Shown one piece after another: positions 52,058 to 60,623 of a DNA stretch of 64,000 nt (position 1 is the stretch's first letter; every line of letters starts with the position of its first letter). A program made the translations under genes and the position numbers. Source of the DNA: Bacillus sp. RO3 (GTDB taxonomy: Bacteria; Bacillota; Bacilli; Bacillales; Bacillaceae_B); assembly GCF_012911895.1 (NCBI RefSeq), contig NZ_JAAXCV010000021.1, positions 62,001 through 126,000 on the forward strand. The letters are read 5' to 3'. The notes under the pieces were generated by a model. It had not been told where the DNA came from, searched no databases, and saw only the letters and a program-made list of their open reading frames with translations.

Positions 52058-52281
52058 TTTCTCTGTTCCTGGGACGTTATTCTGCTGAAACGGTAAACAT
52101 GACAAAGAGTACACTTTTATGTATTTGTAGACACACTGAACCATTACCTGGAGATTGACATTGAATTTACAATCTTATGGATATTTGGAGGAAAGGCTCC
52201 CTTGAATGAGAAGGAAGCGGAAATGGTCATCACTAAGTTTGAGTTTATCCCTTATGTGTAACGTGGAATCTAAACTATTAC

Positions 52282-52325
52282 AAAAAGAAGGGGAAATCTT
52301 GATTATCAAGATTTCCCCTTCTTTA
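52282..52325 (-). terminator. Terminator of tRNA-Ala
   Basis: A near-perfect 19-20-bp hairpin (AAAGAAGGGGAAATCTTGA with TCAAGATTTCCCCTTCTTT), T-rich on both strands; reads out the minus-strand tRNA. Confidence 0.88.
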
Positions 52326-52331
52326 TTGGTA

Positions 52332-52404
52332 TGGAGCATAGCGGGATCGAACCGCTGACCTTTTGGCTGCCAGCCAAACGCTCTCCCAGCTGAGCTAATG
52401 CCCC
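52332..52404 (-). tRNA. tRNA-Ala (anticodon GGC)
   Basis: The minus strand folds as a cloverleaf: acceptor GGGGCAT/ATGCTCC with discriminator A, D-arm GCTCAGCTGGGAGAGC, anticodon arm TTTGG-CTGGCAG-CCAAA and T-arm AGCGGTTCGATCCCGCT. The anticodon GGC reads GCC. The G3:U70 wobble pair, the identity element of alanine tRNA, is present. CCA is not encoded. Confidence 0.96.
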
Positions 52405-52535
52405 GTGCATCGGACAAGATTAATTATAAAAAAGTACTCGCCATTCGTCAATGCTTTTTGACTATTTTTTTTTGTGAACGGGAAAGGCGTCCAAACAATC
52501 GCTCGTCGCCTTCCTATATTAGACGTACTAATGAT

Positions 52536-53291
52536 CTACATATTGACTCTTTCACACGCTGATGTTTTCACCAATGCCAGAGCTTCCTCATCGGCAATCA
52601 CCGTCACGTGTTCATGTTTATTCAAGATAGAGGCTGGAAAGTCTTCAGAGATTTTCCCCTCCATCAATCTTTTCAGCGCTTCCTGCTTAGCCTTACCGGA
52701 AACAAGCAGTAGGATTTCCTTACTCTTTATAATTGAAGCAATCCCCATAGTGATGGCATGAGTAGGCACGTCCTCAATCGAATCAAAATAACGGGCATTT
52801 GCTTCACGAGTAGAAGGAGCAAGCTCAACGATATGAGTGGTTGAACCAAACTGCGTACCGGGTTCGTTAAATCCGACGTGTCCATTGCTGCCGATCCCCA
52901 GTATTTGAAGGTCGATCCCGCCAAGAGATTGAATCTTTGTATCGTATGCTTTACACTCCTTTTCAAGATCGACTGTTTTTCCAGAAGGAATGTAGGTGCG
53001 TGCCGGATCGATATCAATATGTTTGAATAGGTTTTCGTTCATGTAATGAAAATAGCTGTTAGGATGATCAGCTGTTAACCCGATGTACTCATCAAGGTTA
53101 AACGAAGACACGTGCTGATAGGACGTTCCATTTTGTTGATGATCCCTGATCAATTCTTTATAAAGTCCTTGCGGGGTGCCGCCGGTTGCCAATCCCAGTG
53201 TCAGTGTCTCTGAATTTTTCAACTTGGATAATAGATAGTCTGCGGAGACATGACTCATTTCCTGGTAGTCTTTCACTTCAATGAGCTTCAT
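52536..53291 (-). CDS. nagB: Glucosamine-6-phosphate deaminase NagB
   Basis: 251-residue deaminase-isomerase turning glucosamine-6-phosphate into fructose-6-phosphate and ammonia. The phosphate-binding LATGGTPQGLY, the catalytic-Asp segment FNLDEYIGL and GIGSNGHVGFNEPG are intact. Length is that of Bacillus NagB. It overlaps nagA by 14 bp and is translated from GAGGAGG. Last gene of the nagAB operon. Confidence 0.95.
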   Translation of the reverse strand: MKLIEVKDYQEMSHVSADYLLSKLKNSETLTLGLATGGTPQGLYKELIRDHQQNGTSYQHVSSFNLDEYIGLTADHPNSYFHYMNENLFKHIDIDPARTYIPSGKTVDLEKECKAYDTKIQSLGGIDLQILGIGSNGHVGFNEPGTQFGSTTHIVELAPSTREANARYFDSIEDVPTHAITMGIASIIKSKEILLLVSGKAKQEALKRLMEGKISEDFPASILNKHEHVTVIADEEALALVKTSACERVNM

Positions 53292-54486
53292 GAGTATCCT
53301 CCTCTCGATTATACGCTATTTTTCCCCTGCATATCGTTGTAGATATGTCATTGTTTTCATCCAGGATGACGACATCCGCATCTTTATAAGGGGCGAGGCT
53401 TCCTTTCCGATCAAAGACATTCAGTTGTTTCGCCGGATTTTCAGCCGTCATTTTAATGGCACTTCTCAAATCGCTTCCTGTAAATTCCTGGATGTTCTTA
53501 AATGCATCCTTCATCTTTAATACGCTGCCTGCTAGTGTATCTGCGTTTAATAGTGCTTTGCCGTCCTTAACGGTCACCATTTGGCCTCCTAAATCATAAC
53601 GGCCATTCTTAAGGCATTTTGCTCTCATGGAATCAGTGATCAGAATGAATCTTTCGTCTGAAATTTGATTGAAAGCCAATTGAACCATTTCCGGCCGGAC
53701 ATGGATTCCGTCTGAAATCAGTTCTACCATCAATTCTTTACGAAGGAAGGAGGCGCCGACTATTCCAGGCTCACGATGATGAAGGCCTGACATTTGATTG
53801 AAAAGGTGGGTCACATGAGACAGTCCTGCATCGATGGCGTCCCCGACTTGATCAAAGGTTGCACTGGAATGACCCACTGAAGCGACGATCCCATTCGCTT
53901 TTAAGTAGCGGATCAACTGGAAGTCATCATCCAGTTCAGGGGCGAGAGTAACGATTTTAATATGATGTTGAGAGATTTCCTGCCATTTTTTGAACATAGA
54001 AACATTTGGTTTTAGGATTCGATTAAGGGGCTGTGCTCCTGCCTTATCCGGATTAATGAAGGGTCCTTCTAAATGAATACCAAGGATTTCCGACTGACCG
54101 GGATTTTGGCGTTTCGATATATAGTTTGCTGTTGACTTCAAGGCTTTTTCGATTGCACCGGCCTCTTCTGTCATGGTTGTGGCAAGAAAGCTCGTCGTCC
54201 CTTCTTTCGGAAGGGTTCCCGTCATCGTGTCAAGGGCTTCTTCCGACGCATCCATTGTGTCGGCTCCATTCACTCCGTGGATATGAATATCAATCATTCC
54301 TGGCACAACACGATAGCCTTCAGGAAGAGGGAAGACTTTATATCCTTTTTGTGGAGTGAACTGGGAATGATCCCCTATTTCAGTGATGATTCCATTTTCT
54401 ATTTTGATAAAACCATTTTCATATACGGTATCTTCTCCATAGACGCTGCCGCCGTGGATAAGGATTTTTTGATCAGTTGAGCTCAA
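53278..54486 (-). CDS. nagA: N-acetylglucosamine-6-phosphate deacetylase NagA
   Basis: 402-residue amidohydrolase removing acetate from GlcNAc-6-phosphate. Metal-site and substrate motifs: IDIHIHGVNGADTMD, the Glu of HLEGPFINPDKAG, GHSSAT and the HLFNQMSG loop. AAGGAG is only two bases before ATG 54492 but eight before the TTG at 54486, so TTG is chosen. First gene of nagAB, divergent from nagP, with a NagR-type operator between. Confidence 0.92.
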   Translation of the reverse strand: MSSTDQKILIHGGSVYGEDTVYENGFIKIENGIITEIGDHSQFTPQKGYKVFPLPEGYRVVPGMIDIHIHGVNGADTMDASEEALDTMTGTLPKEGTTSFLATTMTEEAGAIEKALKSTANYISKRQNPGQSEILGIHLEGPFINPDKAGAQPLNRILKPNVSMFKKWQEISQHHIKIVTLAPELDDDFQLIRYLKANGIVASVGHSSATFDQVGDAIDAGLSHVTHLFNQMSGLHHREPGIVGASFLRKELMVELISDGIHVRPEMVQLAFNQISDERFILITDSMRAKCLKNGRYDLGGQMVTVKDGKALLNADTLAGSVLKMKDAFKNIQEFTGSDLRSAIKMTAENPAKQLNVFDRKGSLAPYKDADVVILDENNDISTTICRGKIAYNREEDTHEAH

Positions 54487-54535
54487 TGTCATCACTCCTT
54501 GAGTACTTTGCCATTCTACTTTAACACTGGGAAGT

Positions 54536-54553
54536 ATAGATGTCTATACCAAT
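54536..54553. promoter_or_regulatory. NagR-type operator (dre) A, nagA side
   Basis: ATAGATGTCTATACCAAT, the exact reverse complement of operator B. Lies 50 bp before nagA. Confidence 0.8.
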
Positions 54554-54623
54554 TTATGATATGTACTAAACATCCACTTTTATCTAAGAACAAAACGAAT
54601 GAATTCTATTTTGTTCAAATAAT

Positions 54624-54641
54624 ATTGGTATAGACATCTAT
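54624..54641. promoter_or_regulatory. NagR-type operator (dre) B, nagP side
   Basis: ATTGGTATAGACATCTAT. It covers a -35-like TAGACA (54631-54636) that pairs with TATGAT (54655-54660) at 18-bp spacing. Resembles the YvoA/NagR site as known in B. subtilis (core GGTATAGACA). Confidence 0.82.
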
Positions 54642-54668
54642 TCATCAATGGTGCTATGATGTGAGGTG

Positions 54669-54682
54669 ATTAAACGCTTTCA
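54669..54682 (+). promoter_or_regulatory. cre-like site before nagP
   Basis: ATTAAACGCTTTCA matches 12 of 14 positions of TGWAANCGNTNWCA; the right half is perfect. Downstream of the promoter. Confidence 0.5.
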
Positions 54683-54706
54683 AATGAAACAAAAGGAGAG
54701 AATAAT

Positions 54707-56089
54707 ATGTTAGGATTCTTACAGCGGATAGGGAAATCCCTTATGCTTCCAATTGCGGTGCTGCCGGCCGCGGCATTATTGCTGCGCCTGGGACAGGATG
54801 ACTTATTGGGGATTGCCTTCATGTCAGCAGCAGGAGACGCCATATTTAAAAATTTAGCGTTGATTTTTGCCATTGGGGTGGCAATAGGGTTCTCGAAAGA
54901 CGGAAATGGTACAGCTGGACTAGCAGGTGCCATTGGCTATTTAGTATTGACGGGAGGTTTAAACGCCCTTGATCCTGATTCCAACATGGCGATTTTTGGA
55001 GGGATCATTTCAGGGGTCGTGGCAGGTTTATTATATAACCGTTTTAACGATATTAAACTTCCGGACTGGCTTGGGTTCTTTGGTGGAAGACGTTTCGTTC
55101 CCATTGTAACGGCTGCGTCCATGGTTGCATTAGCGGGAGTATTTGGGGTCGTCTGGCCTCCAATTCAGAGTGGGATCAACTCCATAGGTGAATGGATCAT
55201 CAGTGCGGGGGCGTTGGGAGTAGGAGTATTCGGCCTCTTGAATCGTCTCCTGATTCCTGTTGGGTTGCATCACGTATTGAACACCCTTGTGTGGTTTGAA
55301 TTTGGAACATTCAAAGATGCAGCAGGGGAAATCGTGAAAGGGGATATCCCGAGATTCTTCGCGAAGGATCCGACAGCGGGAACGTTCCAAACCGGATTTT
55401 TTCCGATAATGATGTTTGGATTGCCTGCCGCGTGTCTTGCCATGATTGCAACAGCCAAAAAGCATTTGCGTGCCAATGTATCGGGAATGCTGATCGGGTT
55501 AGCCCTCACCTCATTCCTGACAGGGATTACAGAGCCGATTGAATTCAGTTTCATGTTCTTATCACCAGTCCTTTATGGAATTCATGCCCTTCTTACAGCA
55601 AGTTCAATGATTCTCACGTATGTATTGGGAATCCATCACGGCTTTGGTTTCTCAGCAGGCGCATTTGATTACATCCTTAACTTCAACATTGGTCAAAAGC
55701 CCCTGTTGTTAGTAGGCGTAGGTCTGCTTTATGGAACTCTTTATTTCATCATCTTCTCTTTCTTGATTAAGAAATTTGATCTGAAAACGCCAGGTCGTGA
55801 AGATGGAGAAGGGATGGTGACTGAAAATGAACGTTCAGGAGAGAATAGTAAATATCATATAATGGCTTCACATTTTATGAAGGACCTGGGCGGGAAAGAA
55901 AACCTTGCTGTGATTGATCACTGTGCCACACGATTGCGCTTAGAGATCAATGACGTCTCATTAGTGGATGAGAAAGCCTTAAAGGCTCACGGTGCCAAAG
56001 GTGTGATGAAGATAAGCAATCAAAACCTTCAAGTCATTGTAGGGACAGATGTTGAATTCGTTGCCGACGAGTTGAGGAAATTAAAGTAA
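54707..56089 (+). CDS. nagP: N-acetylglucosamine PTS transporter NagP (EIICB)
   Basis: 460-residue PTS permease: EIIC domain of about ten helices (residues 1-360, with GITEPIEFSFMF) and EIIB domain (about 380-460) with phospho-Cys406 in DHCATRLRL. It imports GlcNAc as GlcNAc-6-phosphate. No EIIA domain, so it must borrow one from another permease such as PtsG. AAAGGAGAG precedes the ATG. Divergent from nagAB under paired operators. Confidence 0.92.
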   Translation: MLGFLQRIGKSLMLPIAVLPAAALLLRLGQDDLLGIAFMSAAGDAIFKNLALIFAIGVAIGFSKDGNGTAGLAGAIGYLVLTGGLNALDPDSNMAIFGGIISGVVAGLLYNRFNDIKLPDWLGFFGGRRFVPIVTAASMVALAGVFGVVWPPIQSGINSIGEWIISAGALGVGVFGLLNRLLIPVGLHHVLNTLVWFEFGTFKDAAGEIVKGDIPRFFAKDPTAGTFQTGFFPIMMFGLPAACLAMIATAKKHLRANVSGMLIGLALTSFLTGITEPIEFSFMFLSPVLYGIHALLTASSMILTYVLGIHHGFGFSAGAFDYILNFNIGQKPLLLVGVGLLYGTLYFIIFSFLIKKFDLKTPGREDGEGMVTENERSGENSKYHIMASHFMKDLGGKENLAVIDHCATRLRLEINDVSLVDEKALKAHGAKGVMKISNQNLQVIVGTDVEFVADELRKLK

Positions 56090-56130
56090 AAGGGTAAAGG
56101 GTTTTTTTGAAATTCCCGTATGTGGTATAA

Positions 56131-56197
56131 ATATAACGGATAATTGTCTGTCGTTCGTAAGATTTGTATAATAATATAGAACATACATCCGTTATAT
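56131..56197. promoter_or_regulatory. nagR promoter framed by an 11-bp inverted repeat
   Basis: TTGTCT (56144-56149)-N17-TATAAT (56167-56172). ATATAACGGAT at 56131-56141 and its exact complement ATCCGTTATAT at 56187-56197 frame the promoter. These arms differ from the NagR operator sequence. Confidence 0.65.
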
Positions 56198-56214
56198 CGA
56201 AAGGAGAAGCGTTC

Positions 56215-56940
56215 GTGGTTAATAAAAATTCTCCTCTTCCTTTGTATTATCAGTTAGAAGAACACCTACAACATTTAATACAGTCTGAAGAGCTTAAGCC
56301 TGGGGATGCCCTGCCTTCTGAGCGGGAGTTATCTGAAACGTTTAAAATCAGCAGGATGACCGTGAGACAGGCCGTTACGAATCTTGTGAATAAAAATGTG
56401 CTTTATAGAGAGAAGGGGCGGGGGACATTTGTCTCTCACCGCAAAATTGAACAAAGCCTCCAAGGGTTGACAAGCTTCAGTGAAGATATGAAGAGCCGGG
56501 GACTTGAGCCGGGGAATAAATTATTGCATTTCGAAATCTCTCCTGCCGGAAAGGAAATCCAAGAACTTCTTTCGTTAGGGGAAGAAGAGCTTGTGTACAC
56601 CATGAAACGGATCCGCCTTGCAAATGGTGAGCCGATGGCCCTTGAAACAAGTTATATTCCGTTGAAGCTTCTGCCTGGGTTGAATCAGGAAATATTAAGT
56701 AGATCCCTTTATCACTATATTGAGAATGAACTGAACATGCAAATCAGTCATGCGACACAATCGGTGGAAGCGACGATTGTTTCCGAATCAGATGCTCAAT
56801 ATCTTAAAGTGAAGAGCGGTGAACCCGTACTGTTCATCCAACGGGATTCGTTTCTCGAAGACGGAACACCTTTTGAATTGGTGCGATCTGTTTATCGGGC
56901 CGATAAATATAAATTTAAGATCAACCTGGATAGGTTGTAA
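56215..56940 (+). CDS. nagR: NagR, GntR/HutC-family repressor
   Basis: 241-residue regulator: GntR winged helix at residues 5-75 (LPSERELSETFKISRMTVRQA in part) and UTRA effector domain at about 95-235. The B. subtilis homologue YvoA/NagR binds glucosamine-6-phosphate and represses nagAB and nagP. GTG 56215 follows AAAGGAG at eight bases; the upstream frame is rejected because it lies in the promoter. Bidirectional terminator follows. Confidence 0.92.
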   Translation: MVNKNSPLPLYYQLEEHLQHLIQSEELKPGDALPSERELSETFKISRMTVRQAVTNLVNKNVLYREKGRGTFVSHRKIEQSLQGLTSFSEDMKSRGLEPGNKLLHFEISPAGKEIQELLSLGEEELVYTMKRIRLANGEPMALETSYIPLKLLPGLNQEILSRSLYHYIENELNMQISHATQSVEATIVSESDAQYLKVKSGEPVLFIQRDSFLEDGTPFELVRSVYRADKYKFKINLDRL

Positions 56941-56970
56941 AAAAGAGCGGGATGCATCCTGCTCTTTTTC
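56941..56970. terminator. Bidirectional terminator, nagR and SIS gene
   Basis: AAAAGAGCGGGATG/CATCCTGCTCTTTT stem. Confidence 0.9.
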
Positions 56971-57713
56971 TATACCCCTTTCGTCAACAGGGGAATCCTT
57001 TCACGATATTTTTCAATTAACCCTGTGTTATGATCATCTGCTCCATCCACGTTTCCGCTCAAGAAGATGGGAGGCTCAAATCCATCCTCCACCATGCGTT
57101 CGATGGCACCAGCCATGACGCCATTCAAAATCGCCGATCCGACGACGGTTGAAGTAGGAGAGAACGGAACAGCTACTCTTTCATCGGACAATGATGCATC
57201 CCCTACTTCAGAATGATTGTTAATGGCAAGATCGACCACTTCACTAAGAAATCTTCCGCTTGAATGCCGTGGCAGTTCCCGCCTAACGTAGTCAAAGGAA
57301 CTGATCGATGCTACGTAGGCCCCTTTTTTCATTGCATGAAGTGCTACATCGATGGGAACGGGATTTTTTCCAGAAGTGGAAATCACGATCACGACGTCAT
57401 GTGGCCGAATGTCCTGTCCATGTATAAATTCATCCGCATAATCCTTTTTTCTTTCCAGGTGGGAAGAGCGTACAGCTCCTTCGTGAAGCATGAGTGGTTC
57501 AATAAGAATCGGATTGACCGGAACCAAGCCGCCTGCCCGATAGAATAGTTCTTCACCAAGAAGATGGGAGTGGCCGCATCCAAACAGCTGGATGATCCCA
57601 CCTTGTTGTATAGAGGAGGAGACCTTTTGGGAGAGGGTGTCCATCTTTTCATATTCCTGATTGTGGACAATGTGTAATTTCTCTTGGACTTTTTCGAAAT
57701 ATGTAGAAATCAT
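56970..57713 (-). CDS. SIS-domain protein (UPF0309 family)
   Basis: 247-residue protein with a sugar-isomerase (SIS) domain at about residues 30-215; motifs LFGCGHSHLLGEE and VVIVISTSGKNPVPID bind a sugar phosphate in this fold. Probably acts on an amino-sugar phosphate, given its place in the nag locus, but the reaction is unknown. The ATG at 57713 gives the family start; the frame from 58004 overlaps the next gene. The ribosome site is weak. Confidence 0.82.
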   Translation of the reverse strand: MISTYFEKVQEKLHIVHNQEYEKMDTLSQKVSSSIQQGGIIQLFGCGHSHLLGEELFYRAGGLVPVNPILIEPLMLHEGAVRSSHLERKKDYADEFIHGQDIRPHDVVIVISTSGKNPVPIDVALHAMKKGAYVASISSFDYVRRELPRHSSGRFLSEVVDLAINNHSEVGDASLSDERVAVPFSPTSTVVGSAILNGVMAGAIERMVEDGFEPPIFLSGNVDGADDHNTGLIEKYRERIPLLTKGV

Positions 57714-57766
57714 GGAATTCCCGCTTTCGTTTTTTTCTTTCAGCATATCACATTGTGATGTGACCC

Positions 57767-58000
57767 TTAAAATGTGATAAATATACCAACCACCCAAATG
57801 AAAGCCCCGGAAACAAATGAGAGGATGGCGGAAGGAATTCGGTTTTTCTGTAATTCTGCCGTTCCCATCATCAACATCATCCCTCCCAGCGACAGCAGCA
57901 TGACCGTGTAAAGGAACCGTGGGGGATGTTCGGCCAATAAACCATATATGGCTAGTGTGATGGCGATTGCCGAGAAGAGAATTCTTAATCTTAGTATCAT
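57767..58000 (-). CDS. DUF3953-like small membrane protein
   Basis: 77-residue protein with three hydrophobic segments and the pattern MMLMMGTAELQKNR seen in DUF3953 proteins, as I recall. AAGGAG is eight bases before the ATG at 58000. It stands 53 bp upstream of the SIS gene on the same strand, so they may be co-transcribed. Unknown role. Confidence 0.65.
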   Translation of the reverse strand: MILRLRILFSAIAITLAIYGLLAEHPPRFLYTVMLLSLGGMMLMMGTAELQKNRIPSAILSFVSGAFIWVVGIFITF

Positions 58001-58074
58001 GCACTTCACTCCTTTTCTATTGACTTGATAATAACATTTATTTCCACTTCTGTTTAAGGAAAATTGGACGATAC

Positions 58075-58117
58075 ACTCTTATGTTATCTTTGGGACGAAT
58101 CGTGGTAACATAAGGGT
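58075..58117 (+). other. Long inverted repeat before sacT
   Basis: ACTCTTATGTTATC pairs with GGTAACATAAGGGT (one or two G-U pairs) around a 15-base loop, 24 bp before the sacT start. No T run. May be an operator or leader hairpin. Confidence 0.45.
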
Positions 58118-58140
58118 AACGACTTGTACGGAGGATAAGT

Positions 58141-58965
58141 ATGCGTATATTTAGAATTTTAAACAATAATGCCGTTGTGGTTGTAGACGGTCCCCAGGAA
58201 AAGATCGTCATGGGCAGCGGCATCGCTTTTCAAAAAAAGCGGAACGATGTCATTCCTAAGAACAAAATTGAGAAAATCTTTGTCCTTCATGAGCAGTCTT
58301 CGGAGAAATTTCAACAGCTCCTGGCTACCCTGCCGGAAGATCATATTGAAATGGCCGAAAGAATCATCAGCTATGCGGAAGGTCATCTGCATGCACCGCT
58401 TAGCGATCACATCCATATCGCCCTCACGGATCATCTTTCATTTGCACTTGAAAGGCTGCAACAGGGGATTCCGATCCAAAATAAGCTCTTAAACGAAATC
58501 AAGCTGCTTTATAAAAAAGAATATGAAGTCGGATTGTGGGCGAAGGAAGAGATTAAGAAGAAGCTGGGAATCGATATTCCTTATGATGAGGCCGCTCACA
58601 TCGCCCTTCATATCCATACGGCGAAGATGGATGCCCCATCTATGAGCGAATCGTTGAAGCATGCGACCATTATGAGAGACTTTGTTGAGCATGTAGAGTC
58701 CATTCTCTCTATTGAAGTTGAGGAGTCAAGCATCAATTATCAACGATTGATCACCCATCTACGGTTTGCCTTAAGCCGCATTGAAGAGGGAGATCAGTTT
58801 GATCCCATCGATGAGGATATGCTTCAGCTGATCCAGATGAAATACGTGAAGGCTTACGAATGCTCAAAGCAGATCACCGGGCATCTCCACGAAGAGTATG
58901 GCATCGACTTCCCGCCTTCAGAGGTTGCTTATATCGCCCTGCATATCCAGCGCCTCTTAAAGTAA
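58141..58965 (+). CDS. sacT: SacT, BglG-family transcription antiterminator
   Basis: 274-residue antiterminator: RNA-binding CAT domain (residues 1-55), PRD1 (about 65-170) and PRD2 (about 172-274), with the conserved His residues of HIALTDHLSFALERL, AAHIALHIH and LITHLRFALSRI. When phosphorylated properly by the PTS it binds the RAT RNA at 59022 and lets transcription pass into sacP. GGAGG precedes the ATG. It lies just upstream of its target. Confidence 0.92.
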   Translation: MRIFRILNNNAVVVVDGPQEKIVMGSGIAFQKKRNDVIPKNKIEKIFVLHEQSSEKFQQLLATLPEDHIEMAERIISYAEGHLHAPLSDHIHIALTDHLSFALERLQQGIPIQNKLLNEIKLLYKKEYEVGLWAKEEIKKKLGIDIPYDEAAHIALHIHTAKMDAPSMSESLKHATIMRDFVEHVESILSIEVEESSINYQRLITHLRFALSRIEEGDQFDPIDEDMLQLIQMKYVKAYECSKQITGHLHEEYGIDFPPSEVAYIALHIQRLLK

Positions 58966-58969
58966 ATGG

Positions 58970-58998
58970 TTGACGGTAACGGTTTCATATTGTAGAAT
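58970..58998 (+). promoter_or_regulatory. sacP promoter
   Basis: TTGACG (58970-58975)-N17-TAGAAT (58993-58998). A partial cre-like GGTAACGGTTTCA overlaps the spacer. Confidence 0.78.
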
Positions 58999-59021
58999 GA
59001 ACTCAACAATTTCATACAGTA

Positions 59022-59053
59022 GGATTGTTACTGATCATGCAGGCAAGACCTAG
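59022..59053 (+). promoter_or_regulatory. RAT antiterminator element of the sac operon
   Basis: GGATTGTTACTG followed by AGGCAAGACCTAGAACC matches the ribonucleic antiterminator consensus of the SacT/SacY/LicT family. It overlaps the left arm of the terminator at 59045, so the two structures exclude each other. Confidence 0.93.
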
Positions 59054-59128
59054 AACCTTTAAGACGATACAGGTAAGCGTCTCTCTTTGACCTACCTCTA
59101 TTCTCTTAAGGGTGCTGGGTCTTTTTTT
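59045..59128 (+). terminator. RAT-controlled terminator before sacP
   Basis: AAGACCTAGAACCTTTAAGA pairs with TCTTAAGGGTGCTGGGTCTT around a long middle part, then seven T. Confidence 0.9.
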
Positions 59129-59160
59129 GTTGATAGATTAAAGTACAGGAGGAATTCAAG

Positions 59161-60534
59161 ATGAATCACCGTGAAGTTGCAGAACAGCTTGTCCCGCTAT
59201 TGGGAGGAGAAAATAATATTGTAAGCGCTACGCATTGTGCCACTCGTCTACGTCTTGTGATTGACGACGAAACTCAAATCGATCAGGCAGCCATCGAGGA
59301 ATTGGATGGAGTCAAAGGGGCCTTCTCAAGCTCTGGACAGTTCCAAATCATTTTCGGAACAGGAAACGTAAATAAAGTATTTGAGCACTTTGGTCCTCTT
59401 GTAGGAGCGATGAATGAAGAAAAGTCACCAACAGGTGAGACACATAGTGATGCAGCAAAACGGAAGATGAATCCATTTGCCCGATTTGCCCGTACGCTGT
59501 CAAACATATTTGTACCAATCATTCCGGCGATTGTCGCTGCCGGTATGCTTATGGGGCTCCTTGGCCTGATGAGGACATATGAATGGGTAGATCCTGAGAG
59601 CGGATTATTTGTGATGCTCGACATGTTCTCTTCAGCAGCCTTCATCATTCTGCCGATCTTGATCGGTATGAGTGCAGCGAAGGAGTTCGGGGCGAACGGA
59701 TACTTAGGTGCCGTCATCGGGGGGATCATGACCCACCCGGCATTACTGAACCCATGGGGACTTGCGGATGCAGAGCCTTCCACGTTGGATTTCTTCGGTT
59801 TTGGAGTTGAAATGCTTGGGTACCAGGGAACGGTCATTCCTGTATTATTGACCGTTTACTTAATGGCGAAGATAGAAAAAGGATTACGAAAAATAGTACC
59901 GAATGCTGTTGATTTATTAGTGACACCGTTCTTGACGGTCATATTCACCGGGTTTACTGCACTGCTGATCGTTGGTCCTTTAGGACGTGTACTTGGAAAC
60001 GGAATCACGACGGTTCTGGATGTAGTCTATAATACGGCTGGTCCCATAGCGGGATTGATCTTTGGTGGGCTATATTCCACCATTGTATTAACAGGTGTTC
60101 ATCATAGCTTCCATGCCATAGAGGCGGAATTATTATCCAACGTTGGAGGAAACTATCTGCTTCCAATATGGGCAATGGCAAACGTCGCCCAAGGTGGTGC
60201 AACACTTGCCGTCTTCTTTAGAACCAAAAACAAGAAAACAAAAGAAATCGCTGTCCCGGCTGCGGTATCCGCTTTCCTTGGGATTACGGAACCCGCAATC
60301 TTCGGTGTTAACTTAAAGCACCGCCGTCCATTTATCGGGGCTGCCATTGGTGGAGCCCTGGGTGGAGCCTATGTTGTATTCACTCAAGTAATGGCGAATG
60401 GAATCGGGTTAACAGGCATTCCTATGTTTGCGATTGCCCAGGATCCACTGAACTACGGAATCGGATTTATCATTGCTGTATCCGGAGCTTTCATTTCCAC
60501 CTTATTACTTGGTTGGAAAGAAGAAGCGAAATAA
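59161..60534 (+). CDS. sacP: Sucrose-specific PTS permease SacP (EIIBC)
   Basis: 457-residue permease: EIIB at residues 1-85 with phospho-Cys26 (THCATRLRL), linker, then an EIIC domain of about ten helices with FLGITEPAIFGVNLK. It imports sucrose as sucrose-6-phosphate and has no EIIA, as in B. subtilis SacP. AGGAGG precedes the ATG. Expression depends on SacT through the RAT. Confidence 0.93.
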   Translation: MNHREVAEQLVPLLGGENNIVSATHCATRLRLVIDDETQIDQAAIEELDGVKGAFSSSGQFQIIFGTGNVNKVFEHFGPLVGAMNEEKSPTGETHSDAAKRKMNPFARFARTLSNIFVPIIPAIVAAGMLMGLLGLMRTYEWVDPESGLFVMLDMFSSAAFIILPILIGMSAAKEFGANGYLGAVIGGIMTHPALLNPWGLADAEPSTLDFFGFGVEMLGYQGTVIPVLLTVYLMAKIEKGLRKIVPNAVDLLVTPFLTVIFTGFTALLIVGPLGRVLGNGITTVLDVVYNTAGPIAGLIFGGLYSTIVLTGVHHSFHAIEAELLSNVGGNYLLPIWAMANVAQGGATLAVFFRTKNKKTKEIAVPAAVSAFLGITEPAIFGVNLKHRRPFIGAAIGGALGGAYVVFTQVMANGIGLTGIPMFAIAQDPLNYGIGFIIAVSGAFISTLLLGWKEEAK

Positions 60535-60544
60535 ATAGGAAGAG

Positions 60545-60578
60545 AGATCCTTACCAGTCCATGTGACCGGTAGGGATT
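60545..60578 (+). other. Hairpin between sacP and fructokinase gene
   Basis: GATCCTTACC...GGTAGGGATT stem with no T run; a possible mRNA-processing or attenuation hairpin within the operon. Confidence 0.45.
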
Positions 60579-60623
60579 TGCTATATTTATTGTAGAGACT
60601 GACTGTTTGAGGAGGAAATCGAT

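Noticed and set aside
59022-59053. A new antitermination RNA
   Set aside because: It is the known RAT element of the SacT/LicT family, not novel.
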